6,080 bases of DNA from Actinomycetota bacterium (lineage in GTDB: Bacteria; Actinomycetota; Thermoleophilia; Solirubrobacterales; 70-9), in NCBI GenBank assembly GCA_005884985.1, contig VAYK01000186.1, positions 1 to 6,080 on the forward strand. The letters are read 5' to 3'. How positions within the stretch are numbered: the stretch's first letter is position 1; the number at the start of each line of letters is the position of its first letter. This document shows positions 1 through 5,645 of this stretch, piece by piece. The notes below the pieces were generated by a model. That model was not told where the DNA came from. It worked only from the letters and a program-made list of their open reading frames with translations, and made no database searches. Both the position numbers and the translations under genes were made by a program.

Positions 1-13
1 GGACGGAGGCTGA

Positions 14-706
14 ATGAGATATCTGGTTGTGAACGCGGACGATTTCGGCGCCTGCTCTGGGGTGAACCGGGGAATCGTGGAGGCCCACCAGCGGGGCATC
101 GTCACCAGCGCCAGCCTGATGACCGGGATGCCGGGCAGCGAGGAGGCAGCCCGCTTGGCCGGCGAGTGCCCAACCCTCAGCGTAGGGCTCCACGCCTCCC
201 TGCAGGACGAACGGTCGGAGCCGGACGCCGACCTTCGGAGCCCCGGCGCCAGCCGCGCGGCGCTGGAGGCGCAGCTGATGCGCTTCCGGGAGCTGCTGGG
301 TCGCTGGCCGACACATCTGGACTCGCACCACCACGTCCATCCGCGCCCCTTCCTGCTGCCCCAGTTCCGGGAGCTGGCAAGCCGGTACGGGATCCCGCTG
401 CGGGACTGCTCCGGAGTGCGCTACTGCTCCCGCTTCTACGGGCAATGGGCCGGGGAAAGCCATCCCGAGCAAGTGAGCGTGGCCGGCCTCATTCGGCTCC
501 TCGGCACCGAGATCGGCGACGGCGTCACCGAGCTCGCCTGTCACCCTGGTAGTCCGGATCCCGCCCTGACCTCCTCCTACGTCATCGAGCGCAACCTGGA
601 GCTGCGGACCTTGTGCGACGGGCGAGTGCGCCGCTTCCTCGAGCGGCGCGGGATTGCCCTGGTGGGTTTCGGAGAGGTGGGGCGCCTCCTAGGCCCACCG
701 ATGTGA
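14..706 (+). CDS. ChbG/HpnK-type (YdjC family) carbohydrate deacetylase
   Basis: This 230-residue protein looks like a metal-dependent deacetylase of the YdjC/ChbG/HpnK family, which removes acetyl groups from N-acetylated sugars or glycolipids. The family signatures are visible: NADDFG at residues 7-12, with the putative catalytic and metal-binding aspartates; SLM at 34-36; GLH at 58-60 (putative metal ligand H60); DSHHHVH at 103-109 (second histidine cluster); and CHPG at 176-179. It is slightly shorter than typical members (about 250-290 residues) but the core is complete. The ATG is preceded by GGAGG at positions 5-9. A TGA at 11-13, just before the start, could be the stop of an upstream gene, which would make this an internal operon gene. 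The next gene, a glycosyltransferase, begins 10 bp downstream, so the substrate is probably a glycan or glycolipid made by the same cluster. Family assignment is strong; the substrate is unknown. Hopanoid (HpnK) or chitooligosaccharide (ChbG) roles cannot be told apart here. Confidence 0.9.
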   Translation: MRYLVVNADDFGACSGVNRGIVEAHQRGIVTSASLMTGMPGSEEAARLAGECPTLSVGLHASLQDERSEPDADLRSPGASRAALEAQLMRFRELLGRWPTHLDSHHHVHPRPFLLPQFRELASRYGIPLRDCSGVRYCSRFYGQWAGESHPEQVSVAGLIRLLGTEIGDGVTELACHPGSPDPALTSSYVIERNLELRTLCDGRVRRFLERRGIALVGFGEVGRLLGPPM

Positions 707-716
707 GACAGCCACC

Positions 717-1937
717 ATGACCACCGTTGTCATCTCCCCATATAGCGTGGCGAACAGGCCCGAGATCGGCGGTCACTTCTGGGTCTACCTGCAGTACGCC
801 CACGGGCTTCGCCGGCTGGGGTGCGACGTCGTCTGGCTCGAGGCGCTCCGCCGCGACGACCCTCACCGCCCCACGTCCGCCATCCCGACCTTCTTTCGGC
901 GCATGGAGCACTACGGGTTGGGCGGAAGGGCCATCCTCTACGAAACCGCCGCGTCGAACGGGGAGGACGGCGTCCGCTTCATCGGCGTGAGCCCTGCGAA
1001 GGCGGAAGCGCTGCTCTCCAGAGCCGACCTTCTCCTCAACTTCCACTACGCCATCGACCCACACGTGCTGGGCCGATTCCGGCGGACGGCACTCGTTGAC
1101 ATCGATCCAGGCCTGCTGCAGTTCTGGATCAGCAGCGGACAGCTCCGGGTGCCGCCCCACAACCTCTACCTGACGATCGGGGAGACCGTGGGCGCTCCGG
1201 GGGCCCGGATCCGCGACTGCGGCCTGCCCTGGATTCGCACCCGCTCGCCGGTCTGCCTCGACCTCTGGCCCTACGGTCACGATCCGGCCTGCCGGCGCTT
1301 CACCACCGTGTCCACCTGGCTGGGCGGGGAGTATGTGACCGAAGGCCAGGGCGAGGGCAAGCGGGTCCTCTACCAGAACGACAAGCGCGTCTCCTTCCTG
1401 AAGTTCGCCGAGCTCCCGGCAAGGACCTCCAGCGAGCTGGAGCTTGCGATCTATCTCAGGGATCGGCTCGATGCGGCGGACCGGGAGCTGCTCGAACAGA
1501 ACGGATGGCGGATCCGCCACGCGCTGGAGGTCGCCCGCACTCCGGACAGGTACCGGGCCTATATCCAAGCCTCCCGGGGGGAGTTCAGCTGCGTGAAGCC
1601 CTCCTGCATCGAGTTCCAGAACGCCTGGGTGAGTGACCGGACCCTGTGCTATCTGGCCTCGGGCAAGCCGGTGGTGGTGCAGGACACCGGGCCCAGCTCC
1701 TTTCTCCCCAACGGGGAGGGCATGTTCCGCTTCTCCACCATCGATGAGGCGGCCGAGGCGCTGGCCGCCATCGACGAGCACTACGAACGGCATTGCCGCG
1801 CGGCCCGGGCGATCGCCGAGGCCTTCTTCGACTCCCAGACGGCGCTCTCCGACATGCTGAACCTGATCGACAGGACCCCGGACCGGGCGAGCGAACCGCC
1901 GGGGTGCCCCGAAAGCGCCCGCCACCGCGGCCGGTGA
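717..1937 (+). CDS. GT-B-like glycosyltransferase family protein
   Basis: This 406-residue soluble protein probably transfers a sugar from an activated donor to a glycan or small acceptor. The N-terminal half opens with a beta strand (TTVVISPYS) and a GGHFWVYLQYAHGLRRLG stretch (residues 18-35), like the N-terminal Rossmann domain of GT-B enzymes that handle 'GGH..' or 'GG...' acceptor loops. The C-terminal half carries a donor-site-like segment: FSCVKPSCIEFQNAW at about 290-304, then RTLCYLASGKPVVVQDTG at 308-325, then GEGMFRFSTIDEAAEAL at 333-349. This order (conserved acidic residue, 'ASGKPVV' helix, 'G.G..F.....EA..AL') is typical of GT-B and CgeB-like proteins. No signal peptide or membrane segment is seen. 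The last 20 residues are polar and Pro/Arg-rich and look like a disordered tail. The ATG lies 10 bp after the deacetylase stop; only a weak GAGA precedes it, so translation may be coupled. The sugar and acceptor cannot be read from sequence. Confidence 0.75.
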   Translation: MTTVVISPYSVANRPEIGGHFWVYLQYAHGLRRLGCDVVWLEALRRDDPHRPTSAIPTFFRRMEHYGLGGRAILYETAASNGEDGVRFIGVSPAKAEALLSRADLLLNFHYAIDPHVLGRFRRTALVDIDPGLLQFWISSGQLRVPPHNLYLTIGETVGAPGARIRDCGLPWIRTRSPVCLDLWPYGHDPACRRFTTVSTWLGGEYVTEGQGEGKRVLYQNDKRVSFLKFAELPARTSSELELAIYLRDRLDAADRELLEQNGWRIRHALEVARTPDRYRAYIQASRGEFSCVKPSCIEFQNAWVSDRTLCYLASGKPVVVQDTGPSSFLPNGEGMFRFSTIDEAAEALAAIDEHYERHCRAARAIAEAFFDSQTALSDMLNLIDRTPDRASEPPGCPESARHRGR

Positions 1938-2097
1938 ACACCGTAGCGCCAGAGGCCCCCGGGGGCGGCGGGCATGCCACCGCTATTCCGCACGCACGAT
2001 CAGCCGGATCACGAGCTCTGAGGCGCAATCGACGACGATCAAACTTGTGCACCGGTCAGCAGGCTCTTTAAGTTCGACAACCACCATGGAGAACGAC

Positions 2098-2505
2098 ATG
2101 CAGATCACCAAGAACTCGATCGAGACCACGGCCGGACCCATTGAGTGGTTCACCGGCGCGGTGTATCTAGATGCCGTCGCGGCGCCGTCCGGGCCGTCCC
2201 GCCTGCAGGCGATCAGCGTCCACTTCACACCGGGGGCCCGAACGGCATGGCACAACCACCCCAACGGCCAGACCATCTATGTCACCGAGGGCACCGGCCT
2301 GTGTCAGCGCCGCGGCGGCCCGATCGAGGTCATCAACCCCGGTGACCGCGTGTTCTTCGAGCCCGGCGAGGACCACTGGCACGGCGCCGCCCCCGATCGG
2401 TTCATGACCCACCTCGCGATGCTCGACGTCGACGACGAAGGCAACGCCGCGACCTGGGGCGAGCACGTCACCGACGAGGACTACAACGCCGCACCGGCGT
2501 CGTAG
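2098..2505 (+). CDS. Small cupin, hydroxynitrile-lyase-like (GtHNL type) metal-binding protein
   Basis: This is a 135-residue single-domain cupin. The start at 2098 is chosen because GGAG (2088-2091) stands six bases before it; an in-frame ATG at 2086 and a GTG at 2047 are possible but poorer starts. The metal site is clear: W51-H52-N-H54-P-N-G-Q58 in the first cupin motif and H93-W-H95 in the second (PGEDHWHG, 89-96). The histidine/histidine/glutamine/histidine set, the RTAWHxHPxGQT block, GG..EVINPGD and the EHVTDEDY tail match, as I recall it, the manganese cupin (R)-hydroxynitrile lyase of Granulicella tundricola and its many uncharacterised relatives. The usual cupin glutamate is replaced by Q58, as in that subgroup. 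Family membership is well supported, but most relatives have no proven activity, so cyanohydrin chemistry is only a possibility. It stands alone: 160 bp separate it from the glycosyltransferase and a convergent tRNA gene follows. A weak promoter-like pair (TTGTGC at 2045, TTAAGT at 2068, spacing 17) lies upstream. Confidence 0.88.
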   Translation: MQITKNSIETTAGPIEWFTGAVYLDAVAAPSGPSRLQAISVHFTPGARTAWHNHPNGQTIYVTEGTGLCQRRGGPIEVINPGDRVFFEPGEDHWHGAAPDRFMTHLAMLDVDDEGNAATWGEHVTDEDYNAAPAS

Positions 2506-2548
2506 CCGCCGAGCGAACGGCGCAACCACCCGAATAGTTGCTTGCTCA

Positions 2549-2635
2549 TGCGCCTGAGAGGAGTCGAACCTCCACGAGCCTAAACAGCTCACAAGGCCCT
2601 CAACCTTGCGCGTCTACCAGTTCCGCCACAGGCGC
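2549..2635 (-). tRNA. tRNA-Leu (anticodon GAG)
   Basis: Read on the minus strand this folds as a class II tRNA. The acceptor stem is GCGCCTG/CAGGCGC (7 perfect pairs) with discriminator A at 2549. The D-arm contains GGCGGAACTGGTAGACGCGC, which is characteristic of leucine tRNAs. The anticodon stem is CAAGG/CCTTG with loop TTGAGGG, giving anticodon GAG (reads CUC/CUU). The long variable arm pairs GAGC with GCTC. The T-loop is TTCGACT, with a 5-bp stem that includes one G-U pair. The length is 87 nt. No CCA follows the discriminator base, so CCA must be added after transcription. The 3' end faces the cupin and glycan genes. Confidence 0.97.
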
Positions 2636-2649
2636 GGGTGCGGGGATCG

Positions 2650-2655
2650 ATTCTA
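2650..2655 (-). promoter_or_regulatory. Candidate -10 element of the tRNA-Leu promoter
   Basis: On the minus strand TAGAAT (five of six matches to TATAAT) lies 14 bases before the tRNA 5' end, which would place transcription start about 7-8 bases upstream of the mature tRNA. There is no good -35 at 17 bp; at 18 bp the hexamer is AGGCAA, the complement of the lexA -35. The call is based on a single hexamer plus its position. Confidence 0.4.
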
Positions 2656-2673
2656 GACGCCGGTTCGGGTCGC

Positions 2674-2702
2674 TTGCCTCCGTCCGCGAGACGAGGTACT
2701 CT
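2674..2702 (+). promoter_or_regulatory. Candidate lexA promoter
   Basis: A -35-like TTGCCT (2674-2679) is separated by exactly 17 bp from TACTCT (2697-2702), which fits the loose TANNNT form of actinobacterial -10 elements. The predicted start is near 2709, inside the SOS box that follows immediately. This is the expected layout for LexA autorepression. Confidence 0.6.
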
Positions 2703-2703
2703 A

Positions 2704-2717
2704 CGAACATGTGTTCC
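2704..2717 (+). promoter_or_regulatory. SOS box (LexA operator), autoregulatory
   Basis: CGAACATGTGTTCC matches the Gram-positive/actinobacterial LexA (DinR, Cheo) box consensus CGAACRNRYGTTYC at every position. The core GAAC-ATGT-GTTC is a perfect palindrome. It begins one base after the -10 hexamer and covers the predicted start site, 50 bp before the lexA start codon. LexA bound here would block its own transcription until it is cleaved during the DNA damage response. Confidence 0.93.
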
Positions 2718-2767
2718 CGTACGAAGCCGACCGGCGAAGGGTCGTCCGGGCGGAGGAGAGGTAGAGA

Positions 2768-3370
2768 GTGGACCTGACCAAGCGTCAGAAGGAGATCTTC
2801 GACTTCATCCGCCGCTACGGCACGAAGTACGGCTATCCGCCGACGGTCCGCGAGATCGGCAAGGCCGTCGGGCTGCATTCGTCCTCCACCGTGCACGCCC
2901 ACCTCGCCAACCTGGAGAAGGTGGGGTTGCTGCGCCGCGACCCGACCAAGCCCCGGGCGATCGAGTTACTGGTCGACCGGGCGAAACGGGTGGTGCGCGG
3001 GTCCGGCCTGCCCGTGATCGGTCACGTGTCCGCCGGCGAGCCGATTCTCGCCGAGGAGAACATCGAGGAATACGTTCAGGTCCCGTCGGCGATCGGCGGC
3101 GAGGAGGGCGACTACATCCTGCAGGTGAAGGGCGACTCGATGCAGGACGCCGGCATCCTCGAGGGCGACTACGTGGTTGTGAGCCAGGTCGACGACGCCG
3201 ACAACGGCGAGATCGTGGTAGCGCTGATCGAGGACGAGGCGACCGTGAAGCGCTTCTACCGCGAGAAGGACCGCGTCCGGCTGCAGCCGGCGAACAAGGC
3301 CTACAAGCCGATCCGCACCCGCGACGCGAAGCTCCTCGGCCGGGTGATCGGCGTCTTCAGGAGGGTTTGA
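2768..3370 (+). CDS. lexA: LexA, SOS response transcriptional repressor
   Basis: LexA represses DNA-damage genes and inactivates itself by RecA*-stimulated self-cleavage. The 200-residue product is of normal length for the family. The N-terminal winged helix-turn-helix spans about residues 1-67 (LTKRQKEIFDFI, then PPTVREIGKAVGLHSSSTVHAHL as recognition region, then the wing KVGLLRRDPTKPRAIEL). The cleavage site A89-G90 lies in HVSAGEP, the catalytic serine is S124 (KGDSM) and the catalytic lysine is K161 (EATVKRFYR), so self-cleavage should be intact. The start is GTG at 2768, preceded by GGAGGAG (2752-2758) with 9 bases of spacing. Its own operator lies upstream at 2704-2717. It is followed after 2 bp by a small interrupted zinc-ribbon frame whose ribosome-binding site overlaps the last lexA codons, implying one transcript. 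Confidence 0.98.
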   Translation: MDLTKRQKEIFDFIRRYGTKYGYPPTVREIGKAVGLHSSSTVHAHLANLEKVGLLRRDPTKPRAIELLVDRAKRVVRGSGLPVIGHVSAGEPILAEENIEEYVQVPSAIGGEEGDYILQVKGDSMQDAGILEGDYVVVSQVDDADNGEIVVALIEDEATVKRFYREKDRVRLQPANKAYKPIRTRDAKLLGRVIGVFRRV

Positions 3371-3372
3371 CG

Positions 3373-3603
3373 ATGGCCGCGCTCGCCACCCGGGAGCATT
3401 CCACCGCCGAGCGATCGCAGCCAGCCCACGCCGCGTCAGGCGCTCCGTCGAGACTGTTCGAGCCGGGTGGCGCCACGCTCGAGGATGTCGTGCTGGGCGC
3501 CTGAGCGGACCTGGTCGCCGACGGGCGAGCCGAGTGTCCGGTCTGCGGCGGCTCGATCTCGGCCGATGGCGGTTGTCTCGGCTGCGGCTCGGAGCTCTCC
3601 TGA
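3373..3603 (+). pseudogene. Small zinc-ribbon protein frame interrupted by an in-frame TGA
   Basis: I do not recognise a named family. An ATG at 3373 sits 2 bp after the lexA stop, with a near-perfect AGGAGG at 3359-3364 and 8-base spacing, so initiation here is very likely. The frame encodes 43 residues ending TLEDVVLGA and stops at TGA 3502-3504. In the same frame the next 32 codons read ADLVADGRAECPVCGG and so on to a second TGA (3601-3603). They contain a four-cysteine knuckle (C55-x2-C58-x9-C68-x2-C71), the form of a zinc ribbon. There is no ATG, GTG or TTG start for this second half, so it can only be made by reading through the TGA. Restoring the codon to TGG (Trp) would give a 76-residue protein with a low-complexity N-terminus and a C-terminal zinc ribbon. 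Possible explanations are a recent nonsense mutation, a sequencing error, or genuine readthrough. Other genes here also end in TGA, so codon reassignment is unlikely. The N-terminal 43-residue peptide alone is also possible. Confidence 0.6.
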
Positions 3604-3655
3604 GCGCGGCTTGATCTGCTGCGCGGCTCCCGGTACGCCGCGGATCGCTGCGAGG

Positions 3656-3661
3656 TATGAT
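3656..3661 (+). promoter_or_regulatory. -10 element of rnpB promoter
   Basis: TATGAT (five of six matches to TATAAT) ends five bases before the predicted 5' end of the RNase P RNA at 3666, the expected spacing for initiation. The -35 region (about 3633-3638, GGTACG) is poor, so the call rests on the -10 and its position. Confidence 0.6.
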
Positions 3662-3665
3662 GTCC

Positions 3666-4034
3666 GCAGGCCATGCGGTCGCGGGGGGTGATGCTCCTCG
3701 AGGAAAGTCCGGACACCACAGGGCAAGGACGGTCGGTAACGCCGACCCGGGGAAACCCGCGGGAAAGTGCCACAGAAACGACACGGCCGATGGCGCGGCC
3801 TCACGTGAGCCGCGCACAGGCAAAGGTGAAATGGTGCGGTAAGAGCGCACCGGCGCCACGGTGACGCGGCGCGTCAGGGCAAACCCCGTCCGGTGCAAGG
3901 CCAAGCAGGACCGACGACCCGGCCCGGCGAGGTCCAGGTAGGCCGCAGGGCCCCGGCGAACGGGGCCCTCCGGGGACGCAGTCCCCGGTGAGACAGATGA
4001 CTGCACACGACAGAATCCGGCTTAAAGCCTGCTA
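3666..4034 (+). ncRNA. rnpB: RNase P RNA (bacterial type A)
   Basis: This is the catalytic RNA that trims the 5' leader of tRNA precursors together with the RnpA protein. The conserved blocks occur in the right order: GAGGAAAGTCCGGAC (from 3700), the GAAAGTGCCACAGAAA block (from about 3762), GGTGAAATGGTGCGGTAAGAGCGCACCG-like sequence (from about 3826), TCCGGTGCAAGGCCAA (from about 3889), and ACAGAATCCGGCTTA (4010-4024). The ends are set by stem P1, GCAGGC (3666-3671) with GCCTGC (4027-4032). The length of about 370 nt and the block order fit type A. Two very GC-rich 8-bp hairpins stand side by side in the 3' third (3948-3968 and 3970-3988). A -10 element lies just upstream and a terminator starts at 4037. 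The exact ends may be off by a few bases. Confidence 0.97.
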
Positions 4035-4036
4035 AG

Positions 4037-4064
4037 GGAAGGCCCCGCTAAGGCGGGGCTTTCC
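4037..4064 (+). terminator. Rho-independent-type terminator of rnpB
   Basis: GGAAGGCCCCGC (4037-4048) pairs with GCGGGGCTTTCC (4053-4064) through 12 pairs including one G-U, closing a TAAG tetraloop. The T-run is partly inside the stem (CTTTCCTAT) rather than a clean tail, as is common in high-GC genomes. It begins directly after the RNase P RNA. Confidence 0.85.
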
Positions 4065-4155
4065 TATAGCGCCAGTCGTTGGGGGGCCATAGATGAGCGG
4101 CTTCGCGAAGGTGGACTTGGAGTAACAAACCGGGGAGACTCCGTGACCGGACACC

Positions 4156-5400
4156 ATGGAGGCTCCGTCGTTCACGAATCTGCTCGCGGTCGCCGCGATC
4201 GCGTTCGGGGCGCCGTTCCTGCTCGGGCTGGCTCCCCGCCTCAGGCTGCCCTCGATCGTGCTCGAGATCGTCGCCGGAATCGTCGTCGGCCCGGCCGGGT
4301 TCGGCTGGGTCGATGTCGATCAGACGATCAGCGTGCTGTCGGTGCTGGGGCTGGCATTCCTGCTCTTCCTCGCGGGGCTCGAGATCGACTTCGACCGCCT
4401 GCGGGGACGGCTGCTGAGGCTGGCCGCGGGCGGGTACGTGATCTCGTTCGCGATCGCGGTGGTCGTGGCCCTGGTGCTGAAGGCAGCCGGGCTCGTCGAG
4501 ACTCCACTCCTGATCGCGATCATCCTCTGCGCCACCTCGCTCGGGGTGATCATCCCGGTGCTCAAGGACTCCGGCCAGATCTCATCGAAGTTCGGACAGC
4601 TCGTCCTCGCGGCTGGCTCGATCGCCGATTTCGGAGCGGTCATCCTGCTGTCGATCTTCTTCTCAGGCGAGGGCGGCGTTGGCTCCACTCTGTTCCTGAT
4701 CGCCAGCTTGGTCCTGCTGGCAGTGGTGATCTTCTTCGCCACCCGCAGCGCCGAGCACTCGATGCGGATCTCGGCCGATCTGCTGCGGCTTCAGAACACC
4801 ACCGCGCAGATCCGCGTTCGCGGCGCGCTCGTGCTGCTGGTGGGGTTCGCGGCCGCCGCCGAGGGACTCGGCCTCGAGGTGATCCTCGGCACCTTCATGG
4901 CGGGCGCGCTCCTGACCCTGCTGGACCGCGACGAGATGATGAGCCATCCCGACTTCCGGCCGAAGCTGAACGCGATCGGGTTTGGCTTTTTCATCCCGGT
5001 CTTCTTCGTCACCAGCGGGCTGCGCTTCGATCTCGACGCTCTGGTCGCCAGCACCTCGGCGCTGATCATGGTCCCGATCTTTCTCACCGCGCTAGTCGTG
5101 GTCAGGGGGTTACCCGCGATCATCTATCGCGGCTTCCTCCCCGCCGGACAGGCCCCGGTGGCGGGCCTGCTCCAGGCGACGTCGCTGCCGTTCATCGTCG
5201 CCGCGACGGCGATTGGGGCGAACCTCGGGCTCGTGGACGAGGCCGAGAGCGCGGCGCTGATTGCCGCCGGCCTGCTCTCGGTGATGATCTTCCCGCTCGC
5301 CGGGTTGACCCTTCTGCGGCGGGCCGGGATGGCTGCCAACAGCGGAGCGGCGGCGACGATGCCCGCTGGGCCCGATGACACCCCTCAGATGGCGATGTAG
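4156..5400 (+). CDS. Cation:proton antiporter (CPA2/KefB-like, Na+/H+ exchanger family)
   Basis: This 414-residue integral membrane protein is predicted to exchange K+ or Na+ for protons. It has roughly 12 hydrophobic segments from residue 6 to 385. Family marks are LEIVAGIVVGPAGFG (36-50), the LAFLLFLAGLEIDFDRLR segment (66-83), ATSLGVIIPVLKDSG (126-140, unwound TM region), GSIADFGAV (154-162) with the putative ion-binding D158, and FGFFIPVFFVTSGLRFDL (276-293). The residue before D158, aspartate in many electrogenic CPA2 members and asparagine in CPA1, is alanine here. There is no C-terminal RCK/TrkA domain; the protein ends in a short polar tail, so gating by nucleotides bound to an RCK domain is not expected. 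The ATG is fixed by an in-frame TGA at 4144-4146 just upstream. The only good purine run (GGGGAG, 4132-4137) is 18 bases away, so the ribosome-binding site is weak. It is the first gene after the rnpB terminator. The transported ion cannot be decided. Confidence 0.92.
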   Translation: MEAPSFTNLLAVAAIAFGAPFLLGLAPRLRLPSIVLEIVAGIVVGPAGFGWVDVDQTISVLSVLGLAFLLFLAGLEIDFDRLRGRLLRLAAGGYVISFAIAVVVALVLKAAGLVETPLLIAIILCATSLGVIIPVLKDSGQISSKFGQLVLAAGSIADFGAVILLSIFFSGEGGVGSTLFLIASLVLLAVVIFFATRSAEHSMRISADLLRLQNTTAQIRVRGALVLLVGFAAAAEGLGLEVILGTFMAGALLTLLDRDEMMSHPDFRPKLNAIGFGFFIPVFFVTSGLRFDLDALVASTSALIMVPIFLTALVVVRGLPAIIYRGFLPAGQAPVAGLLQATSLPFIVAATAIGANLGLVDEAESAALIAAGLLSVMIFPLAGLTLLRRAGMAANSGAAATMPAGPDDTPQMAM

Positions 5401-5481
5401 CGGGACATTCAGGGCCTCGATCCGCATCTGAGCGGAACATGGGCGGTCCTCGGCATTAGCGGACGCTCACAAAACACAAAC

Positions 5482-5645
5482 TTCGGTCTCACGCTCTGTT
5501 AGGATGCCGCAACCTTCCGGCTGAGTCCCCGCCACATATCCGCGGGGATCGGGGGACCCAGTTACTGGGGCGAATCGCAGGCAAGAGCCGCGTAGCGCCA
5601 TCTCTTTCGGCGCGAGCCCGTCAGCTAACCCCGTAAGCGACCGAA
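5482..5645 (+). promoter_or_regulatory. Cyclic-di-AMP riboswitch (ydaO/yuaA type)
   Basis: The conserved core is present: GGGGGACCCA (5551-5560), CTGGGGCGAATCGCAGG (5565-5581), and CGAGCCCGTCAGCTAACC (5612-5629) followed by CCGTAAGCG. Pairings that I can draw are P1, formed by TTCGGT (5482-5487) with ACCGAA (5640-5645) plus CGCT (5492-5495) with AGCG (5636-5639); a side hairpin TCCCCGC (5526-5532) with GCGGGGA (5542-5548); and GCGCC (5595-5599) with GGCGC (5609-5613). In actinobacteria this class commonly precedes genes for secreted cell-wall hydrolases and related proteins, which fits the downstream gene. The 3' strand of P1 ends only seven bases before the ATG at 5653 and no terminator hairpin with T-run lies between, so control is probably at translation. 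High c-di-AMP usually turns this class off; that direction is inferred here. Confidence 0.92.

Noticed and set aside
582..1925. Long open frame (447 codons) on the minus strand opposite the glycosyltransferase gene
   Set aside because: It reads as low-complexity Gly/Pro/Arg/Val protein with no family pattern. Such frames are expected opposite a high-GC gene. The plus-strand frame has recognisable domain structure.
1955..1966. Perfect palindrome GCCCCCGGGGGC after the glycosyltransferase gene
   Set aside because: It leaves no room for a hairpin loop without losing most pairs and has no T-run, so I do not call it a terminator. It may simply reflect GC bias.
2638..3504. Plus-strand frame of 288 codons overlapping lexA
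   Set aside because: Up to about 3370 it is an Arg/Gly/Pro-rich shadow of lexA. Only its last 43 codons (from 3373) have their own start and ribosome-binding site, and those are annotated separately.
3502..3504. Selenocysteine codon at the interrupted zinc-ribbon frame
   Set aside because: I see no convincing SECIS-like hairpin right after the TGA, and the residue is outside the four-cysteine cluster. A Trp-to-stop change is simpler.
4143..5378. 411-codon plus-strand frame overlapping the antiporter
   Set aside because: Its product is Arg/Gly/Asp-rich with no hydrophobic segments, while the overlapping frame encodes a clear antiporter. It is a shadow frame caused by high GC.
5421..5436. Hairpin TCCGC/GCGGA after the antiporter as a terminator
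   Set aside because: It has only five base pairs with no following T-run, too weak to support a call.
5500..5505. TAGGAT as a -10 promoter element
   Set aside because: A start downstream of it would remove the 5' strand of riboswitch stem P1, so it is more likely part of the aptamer. I could not identify the true promoter in 5401-5481.
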